Part shown: piece after piece, positions 42,280 to 50,309 of the stretch
How positions within the stretch are numbered: the stretch's first letter is position 1
How the letters are laid out: every line of letters starts with the position of its first letter
Source: Methylobacterium jeotgali
GTDB lineage: Bacteria; Pseudomonadota; Alphaproteobacteria; Rhizobiales; Beijerinckiaceae
Direction: 5' to 3'
Length of the DNA: 64,000 bases
NCBI RefSeq assembly: GCF_022179345.1
Contig: NZ_BPQR01000027.1
Span: 46,344-110,343 of the forward strand
The notes under the pieces: generated by a model
The model's input: the letters and a program-made list of their open reading frames with translations, nothing else
What the model was told of the DNA's origin: nothing
The model's database searches: none
Position numbers and translations under genes: made by a program

Positions 42280-42345
42280 TGCGCACCATTGCGCATCACG
42301 CGCAAACGTGCGCATGTTGTGCGCATCCTCAACAAGGGATGCGCA
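42280..42345. promoter_or_regulatory. Second TGCGCA operator array before the excisionase-like gene
   Basis: Exact TGCGCA starts at 42280, 42290, 42309, 42320 and 42340, with a near copy CGCGCA at 42299. Most steps are 9-11 bp (one helical turn), and the last is 20 bp. The final copy abuts the ATG at 42346. It shares the motif with the switch region at 41260-41332, so the same repressor probably controls excision genes. Confidence 0.75.
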
Positions 42346-42630
42346 ATGGAACAGTCACCGCTCTACCTAGCTTCGGAAGTGGCCGCTCTGCTCGGCTGCT
42401 CGCTCGCCACCCTCCCGGCCAAGTGGCGCCGGCTCAACCGCGATTACGGCTTCCCGCGGCCGCTGCCGGGCAACGGCAACGCCTGGTCCCGCTACCTCGT
42501 CAACGAGTGGATCGACACCACCGACGCGGAGCGCGACCTCCCCCGCGAGCGCCGGCCGCGCCGCGCCGTCGCCATCGAGCAGCAGCGCCAGGCGCTCGAG
42601 GCGCGCTACGCGGGGGGCGCCCATGTCTGA
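42346..42630 (+). CDS. Excisionase-like / AlpA-type winged HTH protein
   Basis: This is a 94-residue protein: MEQSPLYLASEVAALLGCSL, then PAKWRRLNRDYGFPRPLPGN and WSRYLVNEWIDTTDAERDLP. The pattern (HTH then FPxP and W-V-EW) is that of AlpA/Xis-like MerR-fold proteins. The ATG at 42346 follows AAGGGA and the operator array. It sits upstream of the integrase. It probably steers integrase toward excision or regulates integrase transcription. Confidence 0.72.
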   Translation: MEQSPLYLASEVAALLGCSLATLPAKWRRLNRDYGFPRPLPGNGNAWSRYLVNEWIDTTDAERDLPRERRPRRAVAIEQQRQALEARYAGGAHV

Positions 42631-42880
42631 CCCCCGAACCAAGACGCTCATGGATCGCCTCGAGGGCTACGCGAAGGCGATCGACCGCGACGGGCAGGTC
42701 AGGCTGCAGGTGTTCGCGTCGGCCGGGATCGCTCTCATCGGCATCGGGCCCAACGTGACGGCCTGGGAGCTGCGGTTCGTCGCGAAGCTCCTCACCGAGC
42801 AGGCCCTCGAGATCGAGAAGGCCCTCGCGCCGCGACCGCTCGCCGTCCCGCTGGACGGCATGGCCGCGCCGGGCGAATAG
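42623..42880 (+). CDS. Small phage hypothetical protein upstream of integrase
   Basis: This is an 85-residue protein: MSDPRTKTLMDRLEGYAKAI, SAGIALIGIGPNVTAWELRF, then VAKLLTEQALEIEKALAPRP. It overlaps the excisionase-like gene by 8 bp and precedes integrase by 15 bp. No family was recognised. Confidence 0.6.
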   Translation: MSDPRTKTLMDRLEGYAKAIDRDGQVRLQVFASAGIALIGIGPNVTAWELRFVAKLLTEQALEIEKALAPRPLAVPLDGMAAPGE

Positions 42881-42895
42881 GAGGGCTCAGTCACC

Positions 42896-44152
42896 ATGCG
42901 GAGAGGGACCGCGGCCGTGGCGAAGGTCACTATCACCATCAGCAACGTCTCGTGGCGCGGCGGCCGCCCGCGCTACCAGCCGGGGCCGAAGCACCGCAAG
43001 CTCGGCCTCAAGGGTCAGGACCTCAAGCGGCCGGACGGCACGTGGATGTCGGCCGAGGAGGCCGCCGCCTGGGTCGAGGCGCAGCTCCGGCCGCGCATCG
43101 CCGAGGTCAAGGCGGCCAAGGCCGCGGGCAAGAGGGCGCCCCGCCGCAAGGCGCCGGGCGCCTACACCGTCGAGGACCTGTTCGAGGATCTGTGGAAGTC
43201 GCCGAAGTTCACGGCCGGCGAGCCGGTGCCGGGGCGGCCCAAGCGCCGGGTCCTCTCGGCCGCCACCATTCGGGACTACCGCGCGAAGGCGGCCGCGCTC
43301 GCCCGCTTCGATCCCGAGCTCTACGGCTCCGACGTCGCCGCCCTGTCGAAGCCGATCCTCGTCGGCCTGCATGAACGCCTCTGGCACGACACGGGCCACC
43401 ACATGGCGAACGCCATCCTCAAGACGCTCAGCGTCGCGCTCAGCTACGGCGTGCGCAAGGAGCTCGGCGGCCTCAAGCACCATCCCGGATTGCGCCTCGG
43501 CATCGAGCAGCCCGACGCGCGCGTGCGGGTCGGCACGATCGGCGAGATGACCGCGATGATCCGGGCGGCCGACGCGATCGGCCTGACCATGGTCGGGCAC
43601 GCGATCATGCTCGGCCTCATGACGGGCCAGCGGCAGACCGAGCGCCTGGCCCTGATGGATGCCGGGCATGAGAAGGGGTGGCGGCGGTTCCGCCAGTCGA
43701 AGACGGCGGCGATCGTCGAGGTTCCGGAGACGCCGCAGCTCACCGCTCGCCTGGCGGCGGCAGCTACCGAACGCCGGGTGCTCGGCGTCAAGCACGCCAA
43801 CGTCGTGGTCGACCCCAAGACGGGCGGGCCGTTCACGCAGAGCACCTACAACAAGCAGTACCGCCAGGTACGCACCGCCGCCGTCGCCGGCGTCAAGGGG
43901 GCGGACGGCGCCTGGATCGTCGAGCCCTGCCCGACGCTGGCGGATTTTCAGGACCGGGACTTGCGCGACACCGCCGTGACCTGGCTCGCCCGCGCCGGCT
44001 GCACCGTGCCGGAAATCCGCTCCATCACCGGGCACGACCCGCGCACGATCTACAGCATCCTCAAGCACTACCTGGCGATCGACCGCGAGCAGGCATCGGC
44101 CGCGATCGGCAAGCTCGTGCTCTACCTCGAAAGCGAAGGGGCCGCCCTGTGA
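42896..44152 (+). CDS. int: Tyrosine recombinase (phage integrase)
   Basis: This is a 418-residue protein. The catalytic region has MLGLMTGQRQTERLALMDAG (first Arg), RDLRDTAVTWLARAGCTVPE (Arg box with D instead of the more common H), IRSITGHDPRTIYSILKHYL (His and Tyr). The N-terminal part contains an arm/core-binding region with KPLKVEA-type basic residues and RRVLSAATIRDYRAKAAALA. It catalyses integration and excision at the attachment site about 400 bp downstream. It is translationally coupled to the next small gene. Confidence 0.92.
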   Translation: MRRGTAAVAKVTITISNVSWRGGRPRYQPGPKHRKLGLKGQDLKRPDGTWMSAEEAAAWVEAQLRPRIAEVKAAKAAGKRAPRRKAPGAYTVEDLFEDLWKSPKFTAGEPVPGRPKRRVLSAATIRDYRAKAAALARFDPELYGSDVAALSKPILVGLHERLWHDTGHHMANAILKTLSVALSYGVRKELGGLKHHPGLRLGIEQPDARVRVGTIGEMTAMIRAADAIGLTMVGHAIMLGLMTGQRQTERLALMDAGHEKGWRRFRQSKTAAIVEVPETPQLTARLAAAATERRVLGVKHANVVVDPKTGGPFTQSTYNKQYRQVRTAAVAGVKGADGAWIVEPCPTLADFQDRDLRDTAVTWLARAGCTVPEIRSITGHDPRTIYSILKHYLAIDREQASAAIGKLVLYLESEGAAL

Positions 44153-44415
44153 GCTATGAACCCTGCGCGATCGGTATCCATGTGTGCGGTGTGAGCGCCG
44201 ACGAGCTCGAGCCCGTCACCGTCGCCAACATCCGCTTACCGACGCGGGCAAAGGCGAGGGAGCTTTTCAACCTCGCCCGCCAGGAATGCAGAGCTGTCAG
44301 CGGTGAACCCTGCGATCTCGTCGTGGACCTCTGCGTAGGCCACAACGAGATCGCCGAGGACTTCCCGATGACGAGGCAGATGCTCGCGCGCCTGCTCGAA
44401 GTCACCAGCCTCTAG
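44149..44415 (+). CDS. Small phage protein coupled to integrase
   Basis: This is an 88-residue protein starting GTG at 44149, overlapping the integrase stop (GTGA): SYEPCAIGIHVCGVSADELE, TVANIRLPTRAKARELFNLA, VVDLCVGHNEIAEDFPMTRQ. It contains four Cys residues. No family was recognised. As the last gene before attR it could be an integrase accessory or a lysogenic conversion protein. Confidence 0.6.
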   Translation: MSYEPCAIGIHVCGVSADELEPVTVANIRLPTRAKARELFNLARQECRAVSGEPCDLVVDLCVGHNEIAEDFPMTRQMLARLLEVTSL

Positions 44416-44419
44416 AACG

Positions 44420-44439
44420 AAGGTCGCACGTGCGACCTT
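44420..44439. repeat. Perfect 20-bp palindrome AAGGTCGCACGTGCGACCTT
   Basis: This palindrome lies directly after the last + strand phage gene and about 110 bp before the att core. It contains two inverted copies of the GTCGCACG octamer also found near the left end. It could be an integrase arm site or a terminator of the int operon. Confidence 0.6.
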
Positions 44440-44458
44440 TGCGACCCCTAACGTCGGG

Positions 44459-44560
44459 TCACACGTTCTCGGTTCGTACAGGCGAGGCAGCGCCTAAACC
44501 GTTGAAGGAATTGACCACCGCCTCGCCCTTGCTCGGCATTGTCGAGTGACAATGAGACAC
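44459..44560 (-). CDS. Small ORF at attR: 5' part of an interrupted host mini-gene
   Basis: A 33-codon frame starts at GTG 44560. It is preceded by GAAAGGAGGTGATCCA (44576-44561), complementary to the whole 16S rRNA 3' tail, with an ideal 7-nt spacing. The peptide starts MSHCH and then continues into prophage DNA (STMPSKGEAVVNSFNGLGA). If the prophage is removed by joining the TGACAATGAG repeats, the frame becomes MSHCHQPRSSAHRTWTVASG plus three residues and a stop. A promoter-like sequence lies upstream. Translation looks likely; function is unknown. Confidence 0.5.
   Translation of the reverse strand: MSHCHSTMPSKGEAVVNSFNGLGAASPVRTENV
44547..44556. other. Candidate attR core
   Basis: This is the second copy of TGACAATGAG. 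It sits within an inverted repeat CATTGTC/GACAATG (44538-44554), a typical core-type arrangement for a tyrosine recombinase. It lies inside the first codons of the small - strand ORF. Confidence 0.45.
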
Positions 44561-44595
44561 TGGATCACCTCCTTTCGCTGGTTGCTGGGAGCCCG

Positions 44596-44624
44596 AAGGT
44601 AGGTGCCCCGCGCGGGCTTGTGAA
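44596..44624 (-). promoter_or_regulatory. Sigma-70-type promoter for the interrupted mini-gene
   Basis: Reading leftward, -35 TTCACA (44624-44619), a 17-bp spacer and -10 TACCTT (44601-44596). The predicted transcript start lies about 30 nt before the GTG. The spacing is ideal and the match is moderate. Confidence 0.45.
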
Positions 44625-44780
44625 GGCGTGCGGCGCGCCGGCCCGCCGCGCTCCCCTGCCGCACCCCCCGTGCCGCCCGGTCCGGCGGCCGGCTTTGCCC
44701 CCTTCCCCGCGGCGCCGTATGAGGACGGCGCGAAAGGCCGGATGGCGTCATGCCGGTCCGCCCCTTGCGGGACCGATCCG

Positions 44781-45911
44781 ATGCTCGACACACCGCGCGT
44801 GCCCGCCCCCTCCTCCGATCCGCTCCCGAAGCCGGGCGCGAACGCCGCGGGTCCCGCCGACGAGGGCGCCCTCGATCCGGAGGCCATGCGCCAGCCCCTG
44901 CCGAACGCCTGGTACTGCGTCGGCCGTGCGGAGGACCTCCGCGCCGGCAAGCTCCGCTCCGTTCCCCTCAACGGCGAGCTGATCGTGCTCGGGCGCGAGA
45001 CCTCTGGCGCCCCCTTTGCGCTCCGCGACCGCTGCCCGCATCGGGGCATGGCCCTGTCGCTCGGCCGCTTCGACGGGGACGCCCTCACCTGCCCGTTCCA
45101 CGGCTGGCGCTTCGGCACGGACGGGCGCTGCCGGGAGGTGCCGACCCTCTCGGCGGCCGACGCGGCGGATTTCTCGAAGATCGTCGTGCAGCGCTTCCCC
45201 GTGGTCGAGAGCGCCGGCTTCGTCTGGGTCAACCCCTGGCTCGGGGCGCCCGGCGCCGAGACCCCGGAGGTGCCCGCGCTCGGCTTCGAGCCCCGCGGCA
45301 GCCTCGTCGTGGCGCTCGAGGTCGAGGCCTCCTTCGATCTGACGACGCTCAGCCTCGTCGATCCTGGCCACGTCGCCTTCGTGCACGATTCCTGGTGGTT
45401 CCGGCCCTCGAAGGAGCTGAAGGAGAAGGTCAAGCGCTTCGCCCCCGTGCCCTACGGCTTCGTCATGACGAGCCACGCCACCACGACGAGCTCGCCGGTC
45501 TACCGTCTGCTCGGGGGCGTGCCGGAGGTCGAGATCGAATTCCGCCTGCCCGGCGTGCGGCTGGAGCGGATCACGGCGGGCGAGAAGCGGGTGGCGAACT
45601 ACACCTTCGCCACGCCGATGACGCCGAACCGGACGCTTCTGACCAACGCCCTCTACTGGAACATCCCCGGCCTCAACCTCCTCAAGCCCGTCGCCCGGCC
45701 GCTGATGCGCCAGTTCCTGACCCAGGATCAGCAGGTGCTCCAGCACGCCCAGAAGGGCCTCGACCGCAAGCCCACCATGGTGCTGTTCGGCCAGGGCGAT
45801 CTGCCCTCGCAATGGTACTTCCGCCTCAAGCGCGAGGCGCTCCAGGCCGCCCGCGATCGCCGCCCCTTCGCCAACCCGCTCGAGGAGCAGGAGCTGCGCT
45901 GGCGCTCGTGA
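44781..45911 (+). CDS. Rieske non-heme iron oxygenase, alpha subunit
   Basis: This is a 376-residue protein. The Rieske [2Fe-2S] motif is CPHRGMALSLGRFDGDA, then LTCPFHGWRFGT (C-x-H...C-x2-H) at residues about 80-105. The mononuclear iron motif is VDPGHVAFVHDSWWF (D-x2-H-x4-H) near residues 195-205. It resembles vanillate O-demethylase and related ring-hydroxylating oxygenases. No reductase gene is adjacent, so it must use a reductase encoded elsewhere. The ATG at 44781 gives a Pro/Ala-rich leader of about 35 residues; an upstream ATG at 44742 is possible. It is the first host gene right of the prophage. The substrate cannot be predicted. Confidence 0.88.
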   Translation: MLDTPRVPAPSSDPLPKPGANAAGPADEGALDPEAMRQPLPNAWYCVGRAEDLRAGKLRSVPLNGELIVLGRETSGAPFALRDRCPHRGMALSLGRFDGDALTCPFHGWRFGTDGRCREVPTLSAADAADFSKIVVQRFPVVESAGFVWVNPWLGAPGAETPEVPALGFEPRGSLVVALEVEASFDLTTLSLVDPGHVAFVHDSWWFRPSKELKEKVKRFAPVPYGFVMTSHATTTSSPVYRLLGGVPEVEIEFRLPGVRLERITAGEKRVANYTFATPMTPNRTLLTNALYWNIPGLNLLKPVARPLMRQFLTQDQQVLQHAQKGLDRKPTMVLFGQGDLPSQWYFRLKREALQAARDRRPFANPLEEQELRWRS

Positions 45912-46128
45912 GGCGGCGGCCCGCCGGCCGCTCTCTCCGGATTCCCGGCATCGGGCGGCCGATGTTCATCTTTGGATAAGCATAAGGCAAGTCTTTCCTC
46001 CAGAAGAAGATTTACGATGACGTCTGCTTTATGGCGAGGGTTTATTCACTATTCGAGTCTATTTCTCGGCACGTCCGTGATTCAGCACGCACGATAGCGT
46101 GGCGCGGACCCGAGGGGGTCTCGAAGCG
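45912..46128. other. AT-rich intergenic promoter region before the FG-GAP protein
   Basis: There is no gene here. The stretch around 45968-46070 is clearly AT-richer than its surroundings (TTTGGATAAGCATAAGGC, TTTATTCACTATTCG) and probably contains the promoter of the long FG-GAP protein. No known operator was recognised. Confidence 0.5.
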
Positions 46129-49050
46129 ATGCCGTCAACCTTTGCCGTCACCGGCATCACCACGACGACCTCCTCGTCCGGCCCGGCCCTCAGGGCCGGC
46201 GACACGCTGACGCTGACGCTGGCCACCGCGCAGTCCATCGACGGCGTGACGCTCGCGGGCGGCGTGAGGCCGATCCTGACGCTCAGCAACGGCGCGACGG
46301 CCACCTATGCCGGCTACGACGCGGCGGGCCTGCGTTTCACCTACACCGTGGCCGCGGGCCAGGACACCGCGGGCCTGACCGTGACGGACCTCGACCTCAA
46401 GGGCGCCACGGTCGCGCACGCGAGCGTCTTCGGTTTCGGCACGCCGACCGAGTACGCCGCGGGCGCCCAGACCGTCTCGACCTACGCGGTCTTCGCGGCG
46501 GACGTGAATGGCGACGGCAAGGCCGACCTCGTGACCGCCAACACGCGCGACAACACCGTGTCTGTCTTTCTGGGCAACGGGAACGGTACGTTTCAGGCAA
46601 AGCAAGACTTCGCCACCGGCAACAGTCCCCGCACCGTCGTGGCGGCGGATGTCGACAACGACGGCAAGCTCGATCTCGTCACCGCCGACACCTCCGGCAG
46701 CACGGCGAACGGCTACGTCTCCGTCCTGCTCGGCAACGGCGACGGCACCTTCCGGGTGAAGCAGGATTTCGCCACCGGTGCCGGGACCTCCTCCGCGATC
46801 GCGGTCGACGTCAACCAGGACGGCAAGCTCGATCTCGTGACCACCGAGAAGGGGCGCTTCAGCGGCGACGGCACCACCGTCTCGGTGCTGCTGGGCAACG
46901 GCGACGGCACGTTCCAAGCGCGGCAGACCTACACCGTCGGCAACGGCCCGCAGGACGTGAAGGCCGCCGACGTGAACGGCGACGGCAAGACCGATCTCGT
47001 CGTCGCCAACGGTTACAGCGACTCCGTCTCGGTGCTGCTGGGCAACGGCGACGGCACGTTCCAGGCGAAGCAGGACTACGCGGCCGGGCCGAGCCCATTC
47101 GGCATCACGCTGAAGGACGTCAACGGCGACGGCATCCTCGACATCGTCACGCCGAATCTCGGTACGCCCAACGGGGTCTCGGTGCTGCTGGGCAACGGCA
47201 ACGGCACGTTCCAGGCGCGGCAGTTCTACGCCACCAACGGACCGGCCGCCTCCGTCTCGCTGGCCGACGTGAACGGCGACGGCAAGGTCGACATCGTCGC
47301 CTCCACGACGACGGGCAACCTCTCCATCCTGCTGGGCAACGGCGACGGCACGTTCCAGACCAAGCGGGACTACGGGGCGGGCGCCAACAGCTATGCGGTG
47401 ACGACGGCCGATCTGAACGGTGACGGCTTGCCCGACATCGCCTCGGCCTCCCTCTCGACCAGCACGCTCGCGGTGCGTCTGAACACCTCGACGCAGGCGC
47501 TCGGCCTGGACGCGGCGAGCCTGACCACCGCCGCCGGAACCAGCACCCACATCGCCGTCGACACGAGCGCTCCGGTCCTGACGCTCGCGCTGACGGCGGG
47601 CACGGGAAGCGATCCGGTCCATGGCAGCCGTGCGCTTCCGACCAATGCCGGGGGCAGCCTCGTCCTCAACGCCGCCGCCTTCGCCGACGGCCTTCATCTC
47701 GGCGGGACAGTCAGCGACGCCAACCCGGGTCCGGGCGTGCGCATCGCCCTCTATGCCAGCGACGGGCATAGCGTTCCCACCCGGACCGCGACGCTGAGCG
47801 GGGGGGCCTACACCCTCCGGGTCGACGCGTCGGGCACGGCGGGCGGCGCCGATCCGGCGCTCGCCTCCGCGCTGACCGACGGGACCTACGTGGTCGTCGC
47901 CTCGACCGAGGACGCGCTGGGCAACGCGGGGTTCGGCACGCCGCGGGTCCTGATCGTCGACACGACCGCGGACGCGGGCGCGGCCGCCGCCCTGACGCTC
48001 GACGCCACCGCCGACGGGGTGCTCGACGCGGCCGAGGCGCGGGCGGCCCGCTTCACGGTGACGGGCCTCGACAGCGACGCGAGCGCCGTCGCGACCTTCA
48101 CGGACGGCACCCGTACGGCGACGGCGACCATCGCCGCGAACGGCGCGGGCACGGTCGATCTCACGGGCCTGACCGGCACGGTGACCGCATCGCTCGCCAT
48201 CGCCGATATCCACGGGAACACCGCCGCCGCAACGGGCAACGCGGTGCAGGTCCTGGCCCCGCCGGCGGGCGATACCACTCCCCCGGCGCTGACCGCGGAC
48301 GTCGCCGTCGGGCGCGGCGTGGCGACCCCGCTGACAGGCCATCTGCTGGCCAACGACACGGACGCCTCGCCGCTGCATCTGGCCGAGATCCGCTTCGGCG
48401 GCGCCACGGTCGCGGTGCCGAGCACCGGCAGCGTGCAGATCGCCGGCGCCCACGGCACGCTCACCGTCTCGGCGGACGGCAGCTACAGCTACCAGGCCGC
48501 GGCGCATGGCGGCGACGTGTTCACCCAGACCGTGCTCGACGCGGCCGGCAACGCCGGCCGGACCACCCTGAGTCTCGGCGTGGACGCGCTGACCGAGACC
48601 GCCTTCCGCTTCTTCAACACGGTGTCGGGCGACCACATGCTGACCACGAGCGCGGCCGAGGCCGTACAGATCGCGGGAATGGCCAATTACCGGGCGGAAG
48701 GCACGTCCTGGGCGAGTCCGGACAAAGCCGCGGATACCACCGACGTGTTCCGCTTCTTCAATGTCCTGAACGGCGACCACTTCTACACGACGGACGCCGC
48801 CGAGCGCGACGTGCTGCTGCGGAGCGGCTCGGGCTACGCCTACGAGGGCGTGGCCTTCCAGGCCTATGCCGAGGCGGGCGCGAGCGGCACGCAGATGCTG
48901 TCGCGCTTCCTCAACACGCAGACCGGTCAGCACCATCTCGCCCTGGCCGATGAGGCGGCGGGCATCCGCCAGGGCGCGGCGGGCGCCCACTGGATCGACG
49001 AGGGCAACGCCTTCGTCGTCCACACCAGCCTCCACGATCTCCTGGCGTGA
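46129..49050 (+). CDS. FG-GAP/VCBS repeat surface or secreted protein with C-terminal DUF5648 repeats
   Basis: This is a 973-residue protein. Residues about 115-460 contain seven or eight FG-GAP (VCBS-type) calcium-binding repeats such as ADVNGDGKADLVTANT and VSVLLGNGDGTFQAKQ, giving a beta-propeller. Residues about 480-720 contain Ig-like repeats with VDTSAPVLTLALTAGTG-type linkers. Residues about 725-815 look like a VCBS/cadherin-like domain (HLLANDTDASPLHLAEIRF, LTVSADGSYSYQAA). The last 150 residues hold three DUF5648-type repeats (FRFFNTVSGDHMLTTSAAEA, VFRFFNVLNGDHFYTTDAAE). There is no N-terminal signal peptide, so type I secretion is likely. The ATG at 46129 is preceded by GAGGGGG. A strong terminator follows. 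Confidence 0.85.
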   Translation: MPSTFAVTGITTTTSSSGPALRAGDTLTLTLATAQSIDGVTLAGGVRPILTLSNGATATYAGYDAAGLRFTYTVAAGQDTAGLTVTDLDLKGATVAHASVFGFGTPTEYAAGAQTVSTYAVFAADVNGDGKADLVTANTRDNTVSVFLGNGNGTFQAKQDFATGNSPRTVVAADVDNDGKLDLVTADTSGSTANGYVSVLLGNGDGTFRVKQDFATGAGTSSAIAVDVNQDGKLDLVTTEKGRFSGDGTTVSVLLGNGDGTFQARQTYTVGNGPQDVKAADVNGDGKTDLVVANGYSDSVSVLLGNGDGTFQAKQDYAAGPSPFGITLKDVNGDGILDIVTPNLGTPNGVSVLLGNGNGTFQARQFYATNGPAASVSLADVNGDGKVDIVASTTTGNLSILLGNGDGTFQTKRDYGAGANSYAVTTADLNGDGLPDIASASLSTSTLAVRLNTSTQALGLDAASLTTAAGTSTHIAVDTSAPVLTLALTAGTGSDPVHGSRALPTNAGGSLVLNAAAFADGLHLGGTVSDANPGPGVRIALYASDGHSVPTRTATLSGGAYTLRVDASGTAGGADPALASALTDGTYVVVASTEDALGNAGFGTPRVLIVDTTADAGAAAALTLDATADGVLDAAEARAARFTVTGLDSDASAVATFTDGTRTATATIAANGAGTVDLTGLTGTVTASLAIADIHGNTAAATGNAVQVLAPPAGDTTPPALTADVAVGRGVATPLTGHLLANDTDASPLHLAEIRFGGATVAVPSTGSVQIAGAHGTLTVSADGSYSYQAAAHGGDVFTQTVLDAAGNAGRTTLSLGVDALTETAFRFFNTVSGDHMLTTSAAEAVQIAGMANYRAEGTSWASPDKAADTTDVFRFFNVLNGDHFYTTDAAERDVLLRSGSGYAYEGVAFQAYAEAGASGTQMLSRFLNTQTGQHHLALADEAAGIRQGAAGAHWIDEGNAFVVHTSLHDLLA

Positions 49051-49095
49051 TCCCGGAGCCGATCTCGGCCCCGATCCAGTTCGGAGAACGAGACG

Positions 49096-49121
49096 GGGCG
49101 CCCATTGCGGGTGCCCTTTTT
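49096..49121 (+). terminator. Rho-independent terminator after the FG-GAP gene
   Basis: The arms GGGCGCCC and GGGTGCCC (one G-T pair) enclose a 5-nt loop, followed by TTTTT (49117-49121). Confidence 0.85.
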
Positions 49122-49205
49122 CGTCGGCCGTCCTACCTGCCCGGCTTAAGCTGACGACCGCGGCGACCGATTCCGCCGTGGCAAGCGATCGAGACGCAGA
49201 GACCC

Positions 49206-50306
49206 ATGAACGCGTCCTCTCCACCCCCCGCGAAGCGCCCGACGAGACGGCGGGGCCTGCTCGCGGCGGCGAGCGCGGCGACCGTGATGACGCTCGGCGG
49301 CGTCGGCTACGCGGCGCACCGGCGCAGCGCCAACCCCTACTATCGCGGGCCGGTGAGCGACCATTTCGACGGGGTGCGCTTCAGCTCGCCCGATCAGGCC
49401 GCCGACAAGGACCTCCTCGCCGTCGCCCGCTGGCAGCTCTCGCGGGGGGGCGAGGCCTGGCCCAAGCGCTTCCCGAGCCCGTTTCCCGCCGACACGCCGC
49501 CCGAGCGGGTCGAGGGCCTGCGCGTCGTGCTCATCGGCCACGCGAGCTACCTCGTGCAGGTCGCCGGCCGCAACATCCTGATCGACCCGGTGTTCTCGCG
49601 CCGCGCGAGCCCCGTCGCCTTCGCGGGCCCGAAGCGCGTGAACCCGCCGGGCATCGCGCTGACCGACCTGCCGCCCATCGACGCGGTGCTGATCACCCAC
49701 AACCACTACGACCATCTCGACGGGCCGAGCATGGCCCGGATCTGGACCGACCATCAGCCCCTGATCGTGGCGCCGCTCGGCAACGACGCGATCCTCAAGG
49801 GCTACGACGACAGCATGCATGTCGAGACCCGCGACTGGGGCGGCTCATGCGACCTCGGCGGCGGCCTCACGGTGCACCTGACGCCCGCCAACCACTGGTC
49901 GGCGCGGGGCGTCAACGACCGGCGGATGGCGCTGTGGTGCGCCTTCGTGGTCACCTCGCCCCGCGGCGTGCACTACCATGTCGGCGACACCGGCTTCGGG
50001 GACGGGGGCGTGTTCCGGGACATCCGCGCCCGCTTCGGGCCGCCGCGCCTCGCGAGCCTGCCGATCGGCGCCTACGAGCCCCGCTGGTTCATGCAGGCCC
50101 AGCACATGAACCCGAGCGACGCCGTCGCCGCCTTCCGGCTGCTCGGCGCCGAGCAGGCGCTCGGGCACCACTGGGGCACCTTCCGCCTCACCGACGAGGG
50201 GATCGAGCGGCCGGTGGAGGCGCTCGGCGCGGCGCTGGAGGAGGCCGGCATCGACCCGGCCCGCTTCCCGGCCCTGCGCCCCGGCCAGGTCTGGCAGGCG
50301 TCCTGA
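49206..50306 (+). CDS. Metallo-beta-lactamase-fold hydrolase, NAPE-PLD-like, Tat-exported
   Basis: This is a 366-residue protein. The N-terminus RPTRRRGLLAAASAATVM resembles a twin-arginine signal. The metal site is VLITHNHYDHLDGPSMAR (H-x-H-x-D-H), with further ligands in LTPANHWSARG and YHVGDTGFGDGG. The overall pattern matches the NAPE-PLD/UlaG-like branch that cleaves phosphodiester or lactone bonds of lipid-like substrates. It is convergent with the methyltransferase gene (3 bp between stops). The substrate is unknown. Confidence 0.82.
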   Translation: MNASSPPPAKRPTRRRGLLAAASAATVMTLGGVGYAAHRRSANPYYRGPVSDHFDGVRFSSPDQAADKDLLAVARWQLSRGGEAWPKRFPSPFPADTPPERVEGLRVVLIGHASYLVQVAGRNILIDPVFSRRASPVAFAGPKRVNPPGIALTDLPPIDAVLITHNHYDHLDGPSMARIWTDHQPLIVAPLGNDAILKGYDDSMHVETRDWGGSCDLGGGLTVHLTPANHWSARGVNDRRMALWCAFVVTSPRGVHYHVGDTGFGDGGVFRDIRARFGPPRLASLPIGAYEPRWFMQAQHMNPSDAVAAFRLLGAEQALGHHWGTFRLTDEGIERPVEALGAALEEAGIDPARFPALRPGQVWQAS

Positions 50307-50309
50307 TCC

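Larger units (their letters stand above)
7750..44556. mobile_element. Temperate podovirus-type prophage (T7/BPP-1-like head, tail and ejection genes)
   Basis: An island of about 36.8 kb holds integrase, excisionase-like, S24-type repressor, Cro-like, primase, helicase, terminase, portal, capsid, short-tail, ejection, tailspike and lysis genes. Nearly all genes from 41241 down to 7929 read on the - strand with frequent ATGA/GTGA overlaps. The ends are set at a 10-bp direct repeat TGACAATGAG (7750-7759 and 44547-44556). At these points the base composition changes from GC-rich host DNA to an AT-richer phage end. All structural genes appear intact, so it may be inducible. No tRNA gene is present at either end. 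No phage RNA polymerase or DNA polymerase gene was found. Confidence 0.92.

Noticed and set aside
44561..44576. Match to the 3' end of 16S rRNA (TGGATCACCTCCTTTC)
   Set aside because: Only the last ~16 nt match and no other rRNA sequence is nearby; on the other strand it is an exceptionally complete Shine-Dalgarno before a GTG.
46135..49224. 1029-codon - strand frame opposite the FG-GAP gene
   Set aside because: Mirror image of the tandem repeats; no recognisable protein features.
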